This document shows, in pieces, positions 7,886 through 17,458 of a stretch of 64,000 bases of DNA. Below the pieces are notes generated by a model that saw only the letters and a list, made by a program, of their open reading frames with translations, had not been told where the DNA came from and made no database searches. The DNA is from Aciduricibacillus chroicocephali (lineage in GTDB: Bacteria; Bacillota; Bacilli; Bacillales; Amphibacillaceae): positions 2,308,001 through 2,372,000 of the forward strand of contig NZ_CP129113.1 in the NCBI RefSeq assembly GCF_030762805.1. Direction: 5' to 3'. The position numbers and the translations under genes are program-made. Within the stretch, counting starts at the first letter, position 1, and each line of letters starts with the position of its first letter.

Positions 7886-10109
7886 ACCATTCGCACTCCT
7901 CGATGTCACTCGAAGTGGAACGAACGTAGTATGTCGTCTTCAAACCTTCCTCCCATGCCTGCTGGTGCAATCCAAGGAGTACAGATGCCCGAATTGTATT
8001 CGGTACATAGAAGTTGAATGACAAGCTTTGGTCAACGTGACGCTGGCGTGCAGCATTCTGCTTCACGCTCCAGCGCTGATCGACAATATATGCGCTCTTG
8101 CGATAAATATCATACGTGTTGTGGTCAAGATCCGGTGCTGTTGTCGGAATCTTGAAGTCCTTCTTCTCTTCATTATAGAACACTTGGAAAATCGGATCGA
8201 TACTTGCAGTTGATCCGGCAATCATAGAAGTTGAAGAGTTAGGAGCGACAGCCATTAAATAGCCATTGCGCATTCCGTTCTGCTGGACTTCAGCTTTCAA
8301 GCTTGTCCAATCTCCATTTGTGTAGCCTTTCTGATCGAAGTATTCGCCAGTAGACCACTTGCTTCCTTCATATGCCTTGTAAGTGCCTTTCTCTTTCGCA
8401 AGCTCCATGCTGTTCTTAATTGTAAGGTATGCGATTTTTTCATAAAGCTCATCAGCAAACTCGACAGCCTTGTCTGTTTCCCAATGGATGCCTTCAAGCG
8501 CAAGCAGATGATGCCAGCCGAATGTACCAAGACCGATTGCACGGTATTTCTGGTTTGTCAGCTTTGTTTGCGGAATCGGCAATGTATTGATTTCAATAAC
8601 ATTGTCGAGCATGCGTACCTGAATTTTCAATAGGCGTTCAAGCACTTTATCCGGCACAGCACGGCCAAGGTTGACAGAGCTCAAGTTGCAGACAACATAA
8701 TCGCCCGCTTTATATTTCTTCACGATTGTACCGTCATCTTCAACATATTCCTCAAGGAATTCAGTCGGTGACATGTTTTGCGTAATTTCCGTGCAAAGGT
8801 TCGAGCAATAGATCATGCCAGCATGTGAATTCGCATTTTGGCGGTTCACTTCATCACGGTAGAACATGAATGGTGTACCAGATTCAAGCTGTGACTTCAT
8901 AATGCGTTTCATGATATCGATCGCTGGTACAGTATGGCGGCTCAAGTTCTCATTGGCAACACAAGCGAGATAGTTCTCGCGCCATGAACCGGCACCTTTC
9001 TTCTCATCATGGAAGTCCTCCAGTGAGAAGCCCATTTCCATGCGTACTTCATGCGGATCGAACAAATGCCACTCGCCACGTGCTTCGACTTGCTCCATGA
9101 AATAATCCGGAATACATACACCAGTGAAGATGTCATGCGCACGCATCCGGTCATCACCGTTGTTCAATTTCAAATCAAGGAACGGCTCGATGTCCATATG
9201 CCATACATCAAGGTAAATCGCAATCGCACCTTTTCTCGTACCGAGCTGGTCTACGCTTACCGCTGTGTTGTTCAGCTGCTTGATCCAAGGAACAACGCCT
9301 GAAGACATGCCTTTGTAACCTTTGATCATGCTGCCGCGGGCACGTACTTTACCCATATAGACGCCAATTCCGCCGCCATTTTTGGAAAGTTTAGCAATAT
9401 CCGTGTTGCTGTCATAGATTGACTGGAGTGAGTCATCAACCGTGTCAATGAAGCAGCTGGACAGCTGTCCATGTGATTTACCTGCGTTTGTCATTGTCGG
9501 TGTCGCAACAGTCATATATAGATTGGACAATGCCCAGTATGCTTCCTCGACAAGCTCAAGACGCTTGGACTTGTCTTCATCCTGCATTAGATACATCGCA
9601 ATAATCATCCAGCGTTCCTGCGGCAACTCATACGTATTCTTATTATGATCCGTCGCAAGATAGCGTGTCGCCAAAGTGTAGATGCCAAGGTAGTTGAACA
9701 AAAGGTCTCGTTCAGGCGCAATCTTTGTGCCAAGCTGGTCGATTTCTTCACGTGTGTACTTGTCCAGGATGTTGGAAGAATAGACACCTTCTTCTGACAG
9801 CTTTTCCAGAAGACCGTGGAAGCTACCATATTTCTGAACTTCGGAGTAGCCGCGATTTTTTGCTGCTTTGATGTAAAGTTCCTGCAAATAAAGACGGCTA
9901 GCGAGGAACGTCCATGCTGTATTCGCTTCATCAATATTCTCAAGTGCCAGACGAGTGAAAATTTCCAGTGCTTTCTCTTTGGAGACACCTGGCTGCAAGG
10001 CACGCAGCCCTTTCTCTTTGTATTCAGCAGCATCAATTCCGAGTTCTTTCGCATGTTGGTCAACCAACTGCAACAACTCAACCTGACCTGACAAGACATT
10101 TGTCGCCAT
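7875..10109 (-). CDS. nrdE: Ribonucleoside-diphosphate reductase alpha subunit, class Ib (NrdE)
   Basis: Catalytic subunit reducing ribonucleoside diphosphates to deoxyribonucleotides. The catalytic core is clear: QLSSCFID and VVCNLSSVNLGR give the redox Cys pair, and YCSNLCTEI gives the thiyl-radical Cys and Glu. The C-terminus ends ECEWCES, the CxxC-type tail that re-reduces the active site. ATG 10109 is preferred over the in-frame TTG at 10115 because AAGGAGGA lies eight bases upstream of it; this gives 744 residues, somewhat longer at the N-terminus than B. subtilis NrdE (about 700). First gene of the operon, behind two NrdR boxes. Confidence 0.95.
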   Translation of the reverse strand: MATNVLSGQVELLQLVDQHAKELGIDAAEYKEKGLRALQPGVSKEKALEIFTRLALENIDEANTAWTFLASRLYLQELYIKAAKNRGYSEVQKYGSFHGLLEKLSEEGVYSSNILDKYTREEIDQLGTKIAPERDLLFNYLGIYTLATRYLATDHNKNTYELPQERWMIIAMYLMQDEDKSKRLELVEEAYWALSNLYMTVATPTMTNAGKSHGQLSSCFIDTVDDSLQSIYDSNTDIAKLSKNGGGIGVYMGKVRARGSMIKGYKGMSSGVVPWIKQLNNTAVSVDQLGTRKGAIAIYLDVWHMDIEPFLDLKLNNGDDRMRAHDIFTGVCIPDYFMEQVEARGEWHLFDPHEVRMEMGFSLEDFHDEKKGAGSWRENYLACVANENLSRHTVPAIDIMKRIMKSQLESGTPFMFYRDEVNRQNANSHAGMIYCSNLCTEITQNMSPTEFLEEYVEDDGTIVKKYKAGDYVVCNLSSVNLGRAVPDKVLERLLKIQVRMLDNVIEINTLPIPQTKLTNQKYRAIGLGTFGWHHLLALEGIHWETDKAVEFADELYEKIAYLTIKNSMELAKEKGTYKAYEGSKWSTGEYFDQKGYTNGDWTSLKAEVQQNGMRNGYLMAVAPNSSTSMIAGSTASIDPIFQVFYNEEKKDFKIPTTAPDLDHNTYDIYRKSAYIVDQRWSVKQNAARQRHVDQSLSFNFYVPNTIRASVLLGLHQQAWEEGLKTTYYVRSTSSDIEECEWCES

Positions 10110-10483
10110 GAACAAAATCCTCCTTCAATTCCTTGAAAAAATCTTGATATTCAAAAACGCATAATGCGCTTTATTCATTAAAATAGCCGTCCCGCAAATT
10201 CATTCCAGAACGACAGTTTTCTTCTAGGTTCTACAGCAGGAAGGCAAGAGGCCATTTATAATCTGTGCTAACCCCTTCCCTATGTATGCTGCCACAAAAC
10301 ACAATATATAGTTTCTATTGTATCCGTCCGACACAATATGTTGTATCAACCTTAACATAAATCGACGAAACCGACAACTGTTCTTTCGGCTTCTTATTTT
10401 TATCCGGTCACTTGTTTTTTAATCAGCTTACCCATTCTAACACATCTCGACAGCTTTTTTCCCTTTAAAGAACTTTTAAAAAA
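10110..10483 (-). other. nrd operon leader and promoter region
   Basis: 374 bases without a gene. On the minus strand it holds the NrdR box pair (10299-10346) and then a leader of roughly 170 bases before nrdE in which I see no clear riboswitch or long hairpin. The end near 10484 carries the 3' end of the LysR gene; no strong terminator for that gene is evident. Confidence 0.5.
10299..10346. promoter_or_regulatory. Tandem NrdR boxes
   Basis: Two 16-mers, ACACAATATATAGTTT (10299-10314) and ACACAATATGTTGTAT (10331-10346), match the NrdR box consensus (acaCwAtATaTwGtgt). Their starts are 32 bp apart, about three helical turns, the usual arrangement. NrdR represses ribonucleotide reductase genes when dATP is high, so this pair should control nrdE-nrdI-nrdF. 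Confidence 0.88.
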
Positions 10484-11389
10484 TTATTTTTGAAAAGCGG
10501 TCAGACGAGCGAAGAAATCTTCAATAAAATCTGCAAATATTTTTTCAGTCGGGAGTAGATCACGCTCTTTTGGAATAACCATCCCGACGGATCTCCGTAC
10601 TTGCGGTTCACTGATTGGAACTTTCACCGTAGAACGTGGCAGGTTGTCAATTAATGTAATTTCTGGGACTAAAGAGACACCCAAACCTGCTGAAACGAGA
10701 CCTTTGATTGCATCGATATCTTCCCCTTCAAAGGAAATAATCGGATCAAAGCCGTTTTGCCGACAAGCATCCATGAGCAAATCACGCAAAACGAAACCCT
10801 TGGCAAAAACGACGAACGGCTCTTCCCGCAGTTCAGTGAGCGCGAGCGATTTTGCTTTGGCAAGGCGATGATTGGCAGGAAGCAACGCAACAACCTGCTC
10901 TGTGAACAGGATTTTCCCTTTTAATTTCGTATCATCCATCGGTACCGGCCCAAGGAGAGCCATATTGATATCACCACGAATTACCGCATCCATTAGTTGG
11001 CGATAAGAACCTTGGTGCAAATGGAACTTTGCATGCGGATACTCATTACGAAAAGCAGAAATGGCGGTCGGCAGCATATATGTCGCGAGGCTACTTGGAA
11101 ACCCGACATTTACTGTCCCTCTCTCAGGATCTGTGTACTCTTCAATGATTTGCCGAGCATCCCCGATAACACGCATCGCCTGTTGCATACGTTCCAAGAA
11201 AATCCGTCCGATCGGTGTAAGTCTCACATTCCGTCCTTCTCGAATGAACAATTGAACACCAAGCTCTTCTTCCAGATTTGCCAGCGCCCGGCTCACTGCG
11301 GATTGTGCAACATGCAATTCATTGGCTGCTTCGGTCACATGTTCACGCTTAGCCACTTCAATGAAATACTTAATTTGTCTCAGTTCCAT
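10484..11389 (-). CDS. LysR-family regulator, GltC-like
   Basis: DNA-binding transcriptional regulator. The N-terminal winged helix-turn-helix (residues 1-60; MELRQIKYFIEVAKREHV, then AAN-LHVAQSAVSRALANLEEELG) is strikingly like GltC of B. subtilis, which controls glutamate synthase; residues 90-300 are the LysR effector domain. ATG 11389 follows AAGAGGTG; an in-frame GTG three codons earlier is less well placed. It is divergent from gdhA with about 170 bp between, so it probably regulates gdhA and itself in response to a 2-oxoglutarate or glutamate signal. That target is inferred from position. Confidence 0.85.
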   Translation of the reverse strand: MELRQIKYFIEVAKREHVTEAANELHVAQSAVSRALANLEEELGVQLFIREGRNVRLTPIGRIFLERMQQAMRVIGDARQIIEEYTDPERGTVNVGFPSSLATYMLPTAISAFRNEYPHAKFHLHQGSYRQLMDAVIRGDINMALLGPVPMDDTKLKGKILFTEQVVALLPANHRLAKAKSLALTELREEPFVVFAKGFVLRDLLMDACRQNGFDPIISFEGEDIDAIKGLVSAGLGVSLVPEITLIDNLPRSTVKVPISEPQVRRSVGMVIPKERDLLPTEKIFADFIEDFFARLTAFQK

Positions 11390-11505
11390 ACCGCTCACCT
11401 CTTAAATACTTTGTATCAATATTATCATCTCATTTCGGCATCAATTCAATCTAATATTTATATTGCTAAGATGAATGGAATTTTGCGATAATTGCGTCAG
11501 GTTAA

Positions 11506-12939
<1,434 letters not shown>

Positions 12940-12950
12940 GTATCATATTA

Positions 12951-12984
12951 AACCAGTCTGTCATCAAAACAGACTGGTTTTTTT
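12951..12984 (+). terminator. Terminator after gdhA
   Basis: Stem AACCAGTCTGT (12951-12961) with ACAGACTGGTT (12969-12979) followed by a T-run. A near-identical stem recurs at 15471-15509. Confidence 0.92.
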
Positions 12985-13101
12985 GTGTAGTTTGATTAAT
13001 TGAATTCATTTTGTACAGAACAGATAATAGAGATGAACGTATACCGTTTTGCCCAAAGAGGGTAAATAATAAGAGAAAGCAATAAATTGGCAGGTGATCA
13101 A

Positions 13102-13908
13102 ATGGAAGACTCAACACAGAACGGTTGGCCGACAATCCACTTTGAAGACGGAAAATTCACAGCCCGTGAAGAAGAAATTGCAACTGAGTTCCCTCTTACC
13201 GTCATGATCAATGGCGAGGAATTCGCAACAATTGTCTGCTCACCGACTGACTTGCGCGGAATGGTAATCGGTTTTCTCGCCGCAGAAGGTGCAATTCGAA
13301 ACTTTTCTGAAATAAAGCTGATGAGCATTGATGAGGATAAAGGCTTTGCCCATGTCGAACTGTATAAGCCTCTCGCAAAAGTCGCAGAGATGCATTCCAA
13401 ACGATTCATCGGCTCCTGCTGCGGCAAAAGCCGTCAGTTTTATTTTAAGACAGACGTCCAAACGGCGAGAACGATCATGACTCGGACTCAAATTAAACCT
13501 GATGCTTGCATTCGGCTGATGAAAGAAATGCAACAAGCATCAGATGACTTTCAGCGTACAGGCGGCATCCACAATGCGGCCCTTGCCACGGTGGACAAAT
13601 TGCTCACAGTGAAGACAGATATTGGTCGCCATAACACACTAGATAAAATTTACGGACAAATTCTAGAAGAACGAATTTCCGTCAAAGACAAGGTCGTCAT
13701 TTTCAGCGGTCGCATTTCATCCGAAGTATTGCTGAAAGTGTCCAAAATGGGAATTGGACTTATTATTTCAAAATCGGCTCCTACAGACCTCGCTCTAGAG
13801 CTCGCAAATGATCTTGGCATTACCACTATTGGGTTTACCCGGGGCAATAAAATGAACATTTATACACATCCCGAACGAGTCATTGGGGCTGCTCCCCCTC
13901 CTGAATGA
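13102..13908 (+). CDS. fdhD: Formate dehydrogenase accessory sulfurtransferase FdhD
   Basis: Sulfurtransferase that hands sulfur from a cysteine desulfurase to the molybdenum or tungsten cofactor of formate dehydrogenase. Family marks: the Cys loop FIGSCCGKSR near residue 108, the binding loop RTGGIHNAA near 155 and DIGRHNTLDK near 175. ATG 13102 (268 residues) follows AGGTGAT; the longest frame opens at TTG 13087. No formate dehydrogenase or molybdopterin gene lies in this window, so its client is encoded elsewhere. It stands alone between gdhA and the PCYCGC gene. Confidence 0.92.
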   Translation: MEDSTQNGWPTIHFEDGKFTAREEEIATEFPLTVMINGEEFATIVCSPTDLRGMVIGFLAAEGAIRNFSEIKLMSIDEDKGFAHVELYKPLAKVAEMHSKRFIGSCCGKSRQFYFKTDVQTARTIMTRTQIKPDACIRLMKEMQQASDDFQRTGGIHNAALATVDKLLTVKTDIGRHNTLDKIYGQILEERISVKDKVVIFSGRISSEVLLKVSKMGIGLIISKSAPTDLALELANDLGITTIGFTRGNKMNIYTHPERVIGAAPPPE

Positions 13909-14004
13909 GCAACCTATTTCGTCTGTCACGAATTTGTAGCTTTTCTCCATGTCCTGGCATGCTATTATAGAGAGAAATAGAGGAATGCCAAAGGAGCGAT
14001 ACGC

Positions 14005-14514
14005 TTGAAGAAAACCATTCTATCCATCGGCTTTTGCACCATGATCCTCCTCAGCGCTTGCGCAAATGAGAGTTCTGCTCCTGGAGGGCCTTCTGAACCT
14101 CAGCAAAAAGACAACGAGCCAAAAATCACTCAGCATGGCGGAGACATTAGGGAAGAAACATCTAATATTAAAACACTGCCGACATTCCTGAATAGTAAGC
14201 CTGAGAACATGCAAAATATTTATGCTGCAGCAGGACAACATAAAGAATTACTTGAACAGATGCCATGTTATTGCGGGTGCGGTGAATCTGCCGGGCATAA
14301 AGACAACTATGATTGCTTCGTTCATGAAAATGAAAATAACGGCAAAGTCGTCTGGGATGATCACGGAACGAAATGCCAAGTCTGCCTCGAGATTGCAGCA
14401 GAAGCCATTACAGAAAGCCAAAACGGCAAATCCGATGCGGAAATTCGCAAGGCCATTGACGAAAAATATAAAGAAGGCTATGCAGAGCCGACTCCAACAC
14501 CAGCTGTCTCTTAA
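14005..14514 (+). CDS. PCYCGC-motif lipoprotein
   Basis: Exported lipoprotein of unknown function in the PCYCGC family. Residues 1-19 are a signal peptide with lipobox LLSAC (Cys19). After a Gly/Pro/Glu-rich linker the conserved region begins near residue 55, with the defining PCYCGCG motif near 87 and further Cys in DCFVHE and KCQVCLEIA, seven Cys after the anchor in all. Clustered Cys suggest metal (possibly copper) or redox chemistry outside the membrane, which is unproven. TTG start with AAAGGAG eight bases upstream. Followed within 150 bp by a DUF4396 membrane protein, so the two may act together. Confidence 0.85.
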   Translation: MKKTILSIGFCTMILLSACANESSAPGGPSEPQQKDNEPKITQHGGDIREETSNIKTLPTFLNSKPENMQNIYAAAGQHKELLEQMPCYCGCGESAGHKDNYDCFVHENENNGKVVWDDHGTKCQVCLEIAAEAITESQNGKSDAEIRKAIDEKYKEGYAEPTPTPAVS

Positions 14515-14533
14515 GAGAATGCTGGTGTTTTTA
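14496..14533 (+). terminator. Possible terminator overlapping the PCYCGC gene end
   Basis: Stem AACACCAGC (14496-14504) with GCTGGTGTT (14521-14529) then a T-rich run. The 16-base loop and the overlap with the coding end make it weaker than others in the window. Confidence 0.55.
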
Positions 14534-14655
14534 TTAATTTGGAAGCCTACTTCCTGCGTAAAAAAAGAAATCCCCATAATCCGTAACCAAAGCTCCTTAA
14601 AACATCGTTTCAAATCTTAAACGATAGGGGACAACCATTATGGAGGTGACTTTAC

Positions 14656-15312
14656 ATGCTCGAAGCAATTTCCTGGTTAGCCCTATGCCTCGGTCTTATT
14701 TGCAGTCTGATTATCATCATTGATCTCTTCCGTCATCCTCAACATATGACAATCATGAATCTTGTCTGGCCTCTGAACGGCTGGTTTCTCGGACCATTTG
14801 CCTTATTGGCCTATTTCAAGTGGGGACGTATTATGACAAAAGACCTTAACCTTCAAGACAATAGAAGCAATGCTGCAAAAGTTTTCGTATCCACATCCCA
14901 TTGTGCGTCTGGCTGTTCATTCGGCGATGCGCTTGGTGTGCCGATTATCGTGCTCACTAGTATGACAATAGCTGGATCGGTTCTTTTTGCACATTATATC
15001 GTGGAATTTATCCTCGCTTATATTTTCGGAATACTGTTCCAGTTTGCATCCATTTATCCGATGAACAAAGAGCAAGGCAAAACAAAAGCATTCATTGCAT
15101 CCATTAAAGCAGATACGGTCTCACTAATAGCCTTTGAAATCGGAATGTTTGGCTGGATGGCAATTGTTCAATTTTTCCTTTTCAACAATCCTCCAGAGCC
15201 AACAAGTCCTATTTATTGGTTTATGATGCAAATCGCCATGATTCTCGGCTTCCTGACGAGCTATCCTGCGAACTGGTGGTTGATCAAAAATGGTACCAAA
15301 CATGCTATGTAA
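14656..15312 (+). CDS. DUF4396 domain membrane protein
   Basis: Conserved integral membrane protein of unknown function. 218 residues with about six hydrophobic segments: about 2-22, 40-60, 95-115, 117-135, 155-178 and 185-203. The loop near residues 78-94 holds a His/Cys cluster (STSHCASGCSFGDALG), the hallmark of this family and a plausible metal site. GGAGGTGA precedes the ATG. It follows the PCYCGC lipoprotein gene in the same direction. I do not assign a function; a role in handling a metal or in membrane transport is a guess from the His/Cys loop. Confidence 0.82.
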   Translation: MLEAISWLALCLGLICSLIIIIDLFRHPQHMTIMNLVWPLNGWFLGPFALLAYFKWGRIMTKDLNLQDNRSNAAKVFVSTSHCASGCSFGDALGVPIIVLTSMTIAGSVLFAHYIVEFILAYIFGILFQFASIYPMNKEQGKTKAFIASIKADTVSLIAFEIGMFGWMAIVQFFLFNNPPEPTSPIYWFMMQIAMILGFLTSYPANWWLIKNGTKHAM

Positions 15313-15361
15313 CGATTAAATAATCTGATTAACAAAAACAAAGCATATTATATAGAAGAGA

Positions 15362-15466
15362 TTATTCACAGAGAACACAATTTTATCAACAATTTTTTCT
15401 ATCTTATCAACAATAGTTGATAACTTAATCACAAAGAACAAGTACTTTATCAACAAAATATCCACA
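15362..15466. repeat. Cluster of DnaA-box-like 9-mers
   Basis: An AT-rich stretch with repeated 9-mers close to the DnaA box TTATCCACA: TTATTCACA (15362-15370), TTATCAACA (15383-15391, 15404-15412, 15447-15455), TTATCAACT on the minus strand (15423-15415), TTAATCACA (15425-15433) and ATATCCACA (15458-15466). The second TTATCAACA and the inverted copy form a palindrome with a 4-bp centre. It lies just downstream of parR. It may be a DnaA-binding cluster, an origin remnant, or binding sites for another protein. Confidence 0.6.
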
Positions 15467-15470
15467 TATA

Positions 15471-15509
15471 AAAAAACCAGTCTGGCGTTTTATCCAGACT
15501 GGTTTTTTT
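15471..15509. terminator. Bidirectional terminator at the end of parR
   Basis: Stem AAAACCAGTCTGG (to 15485) with CCAGACTGGTTTT (from 15494), flanked by A and T runs, overlapping the parR stop by two bases. It shares its stem sequence with the gdhA terminator. Confidence 0.9.
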
Positions 15510-16158
15510 ATTTATTCATATCAGCAAAGAAGTCCCCAAGCGGATCTTCCTCATCCTGATCTGCAACTGCAGACGGTGTTTCATGAATATCTGAGAAAAG
15601 ACTATCCATATCCAGATCATCAAGCGATGCTTCAATCTCCGCTTGGCGACTTGGTGCCGGTTCATCTTTGACCTTAGGCGGTACAGGTTCCTCCTTCATA
15701 GACGGAGCGAATGCCTCGGTTGCAAGAGACTGAGGAGTTGGCTCCTCTTGCTGCATCCATGGCGGAGGACTATATACAGGTGTTTCCTGCAAATAAAGTG
15801 CCTCATCAATAGATCTTGACCCACTGTTCATGGAAGCAAGAAGCGTTGTCGCACGGACAGGATCACTCAGTAGCTGGTACAGAATCGTACCGAGCAAAGC
15901 TTCCGAGTGCTCGTGCTTGAGCCAGCTTTTCTGTTCCTTTGTGAGGGCTTTTGGCAACGGAATGGTGACCGTCTCGCGTTGTGCCGCAAATGTTTCATTG
16001 ACGCCTTTCAGGACAAACCCGGCAATCTTGCTTGAAAAATTGCGTCGTTCCGTATCTTTCAGCGCCTGCAGCTGTTTTAGCAAATAATCCGGCGTATCTG
16101 ATGGAACACGGAATGTAATGGACTGACCCCTTTCAATTGCCTTAGACCGTTCACGCAT
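15508..16158 (-). CDS. parR: ParR-like centromere-binding adaptor protein
   Basis: Probable DNA-binding partner of the adjacent ParM-like actin. The N-terminal 120 residues (basic, with SITFRVPSDTPDYLLKQLQ then helices) suit a ribbon-helix-helix domain. Residues 130-190 are Pro/Glu-rich and disordered-looking, and the tail is acidic and hydrophobic (ASLDDLDMDSLFSDI and DPLGDFFADMNK), like the ParR tail that contacts ParM filaments. It starts 14 bp after parM with AAGGTGAG, so one operon. I identify it by position and domain plan, not by clear sequence identity to a known ParR. Confidence 0.7.
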   Translation of the reverse strand: MRERSKAIERGQSITFRVPSDTPDYLLKQLQALKDTERRNFSSKIAGFVLKGVNETFAAQRETVTIPLPKALTKEQKSWLKHEHSEALLGTILYQLLSDPVRATTLLASMNSGSRSIDEALYLQETPVYSPPPWMQQEEPTPQSLATEAFAPSMKEEPVPPKVKDEPAPSRQAEIEASLDDLDMDSLFSDIHETPSAVADQDEEDPLGDFFADMNK

Positions 16159-16172
16159 GCTGGCTCACCTTC

Positions 16173-17369
16173 TTACTTTTCTTTAGTTGCTGCAACAGGC
16201 GCAGCTGCTTCTTTCTTCGCTTGCTGCGGCTGTTCCGTTTTGTCCTGTCTCTTGACGAAGTCTGTGATCAGCTTGTAATACGCATTAGCCATCATCCAGA
16301 TGCTTTCGTTCTCATCTTCAAAGAATTCAATGTTGAAGCCATCAAGCTTGTTATTTAGAGCTTTGATGTAATCTTTCAATACGGCTGAACCGCCACCGAC
16401 GAAATAGCAGATTTCAGACTGGGAGTTTTTCGCCCAAGTATTTTTAAGGAAGCGATATTCCTTTTTCGCCAACTCAAGAAGAATGTGGTCTGTAATATCA
16501 TGTACATTCGTACGTGAACCTTTTACCATGATGTGATGGCGATTGTTCTTGCGTGTGATGATATCCACAACATCTCGGCGGCTATCAAGTTCAACACCAT
16601 GTTTTGTGCGAATCGCTTCACGAATATCTTCCAAAGCTTCAGCTACGCCAAGATTGAACCCTTGTGCTTTGTCATCATCAACATTGCGGTTGCGGATAAC
16701 AGCGATATCTGTGGACAAACCGCCAATATCCTGAATAAGGATCTGCTTGTCCATCAATTCTTTGTTAATAACTTTCAAGTCGTTATCCATAATCAGGTTC
16801 ACATATGCTGCAAAGCCTTCTGGATAAACTTTAACTTCATCGAATTTAATATTAACTTTCTTACCCTGGTGCTTAGGTGTTACAAGGAATTCGACCTGGT
16901 GCACTGAACCAAGAAGCTGAGCACGGTAGCCAACATCTTTACCTTCTTTAACTTCACGTATCGGCAAACCTGTACCAAGTGTGTAGTTCGCTTCATAAAG
17001 ACCGTTGCGGTCAGAGAATTCTCCGCTTTCGACTGCATCAAGCGCAAGTGCTGCAAAGAGCATGACAAGTGTCTGGTCTTCTTCAGATTTGCTGCTTCCT
17101 GGATCAAGTTCAGCAGAGTTGCTCGCTTTCGTTGCAAGATTCCCCACACGATAGATTGCACTATTCTCTTCCAATGCAGGTGAGTGTACTTTTATGTGCA
17201 AGTTGTTAATCGCTTCTTTTTCATCCAACTCTTCGATGCCGATTACAGGACGATCTGTCATGTCACGTGCAATCACATTCGGTATGTACATTTCATTTTC
17301 CATTTTTCCAAAGTTTGCTTTCAAAGCATCGTTTCCAACATCAATAGCTGCGATTCTAGATTTACTCAA
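16173..17369 (-). CDS. parM: ParM/StbA-type actin-like segregation ATPase
   Basis: Actin-fold ATPase of the plasmid segregation type. Of 398 residues, phosphate loop 1 is IAAIDVGNDALKANFG (near 6), phosphate loop 2 is DIGGLSTDIAVI (near 215), and the adenosine motif is CYFVGGGSAVLKDY (near 320). The C-terminal 25 residues are an Ala/Lys/Gln-rich tail. The start is TTG 17369 with GAGAGGAG nine bases upstream. Such proteins form filaments that push or pull replicons apart by way of ParR bound to parC. It is closer to ParM/Alp than to MreB, which has a different N-terminus and genomic setting. Found here among chromosomal genes. Confidence 0.85.
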   Translation of the reverse strand: MSKSRIAAIDVGNDALKANFGKMENEMYIPNVIARDMTDRPVIGIEELDEKEAINNLHIKVHSPALEENSAIYRVGNLATKASNSAELDPGSSKSEEDQTLVMLFAALALDAVESGEFSDRNGLYEANYTLGTGLPIREVKEGKDVGYRAQLLGSVHQVEFLVTPKHQGKKVNIKFDEVKVYPEGFAAYVNLIMDNDLKVINKELMDKQILIQDIGGLSTDIAVIRNRNVDDDKAQGFNLGVAEALEDIREAIRTKHGVELDSRRDVVDIITRKNNRHHIMVKGSRTNVHDITDHILLELAKKEYRFLKNTWAKNSQSEICYFVGGGSAVLKDYIKALNNKLDGFNIEFFEDENESIWMMANAYYKLITDFVKRQDKTEQPQQAKKEAAAPVAATKEK

Positions 17370-17406
17370 TCTATCCAGCTCCTCTCGGATATTACTTACA
17401 GTTAAT

Positions 17407-17435
17407 AGAATAAAGGAAGTTGGGATTTATTTCAA
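17407..17435 (-). promoter_or_regulatory. Sigma-A-type promoter of parM-parR
   Basis: On the minus strand, TTGAAA (17435-17430) and TATTCT (17412-17407) are separated by exactly 17 bp. It lies about 40 bp upstream of the parM start and just downstream of the repeat array, the usual place for a parC-controlled promoter. Confidence 0.65.
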
Positions 17436-17458
17436 TGAAGATGATATTGCATACAACT

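Noticed and set aside
16173-17369. MreB or Mbl cell-shape protein
   Set aside because: N-terminus, tail, ParR-like partner and upstream repeats fit ParM better, and no mreCD genes follow.
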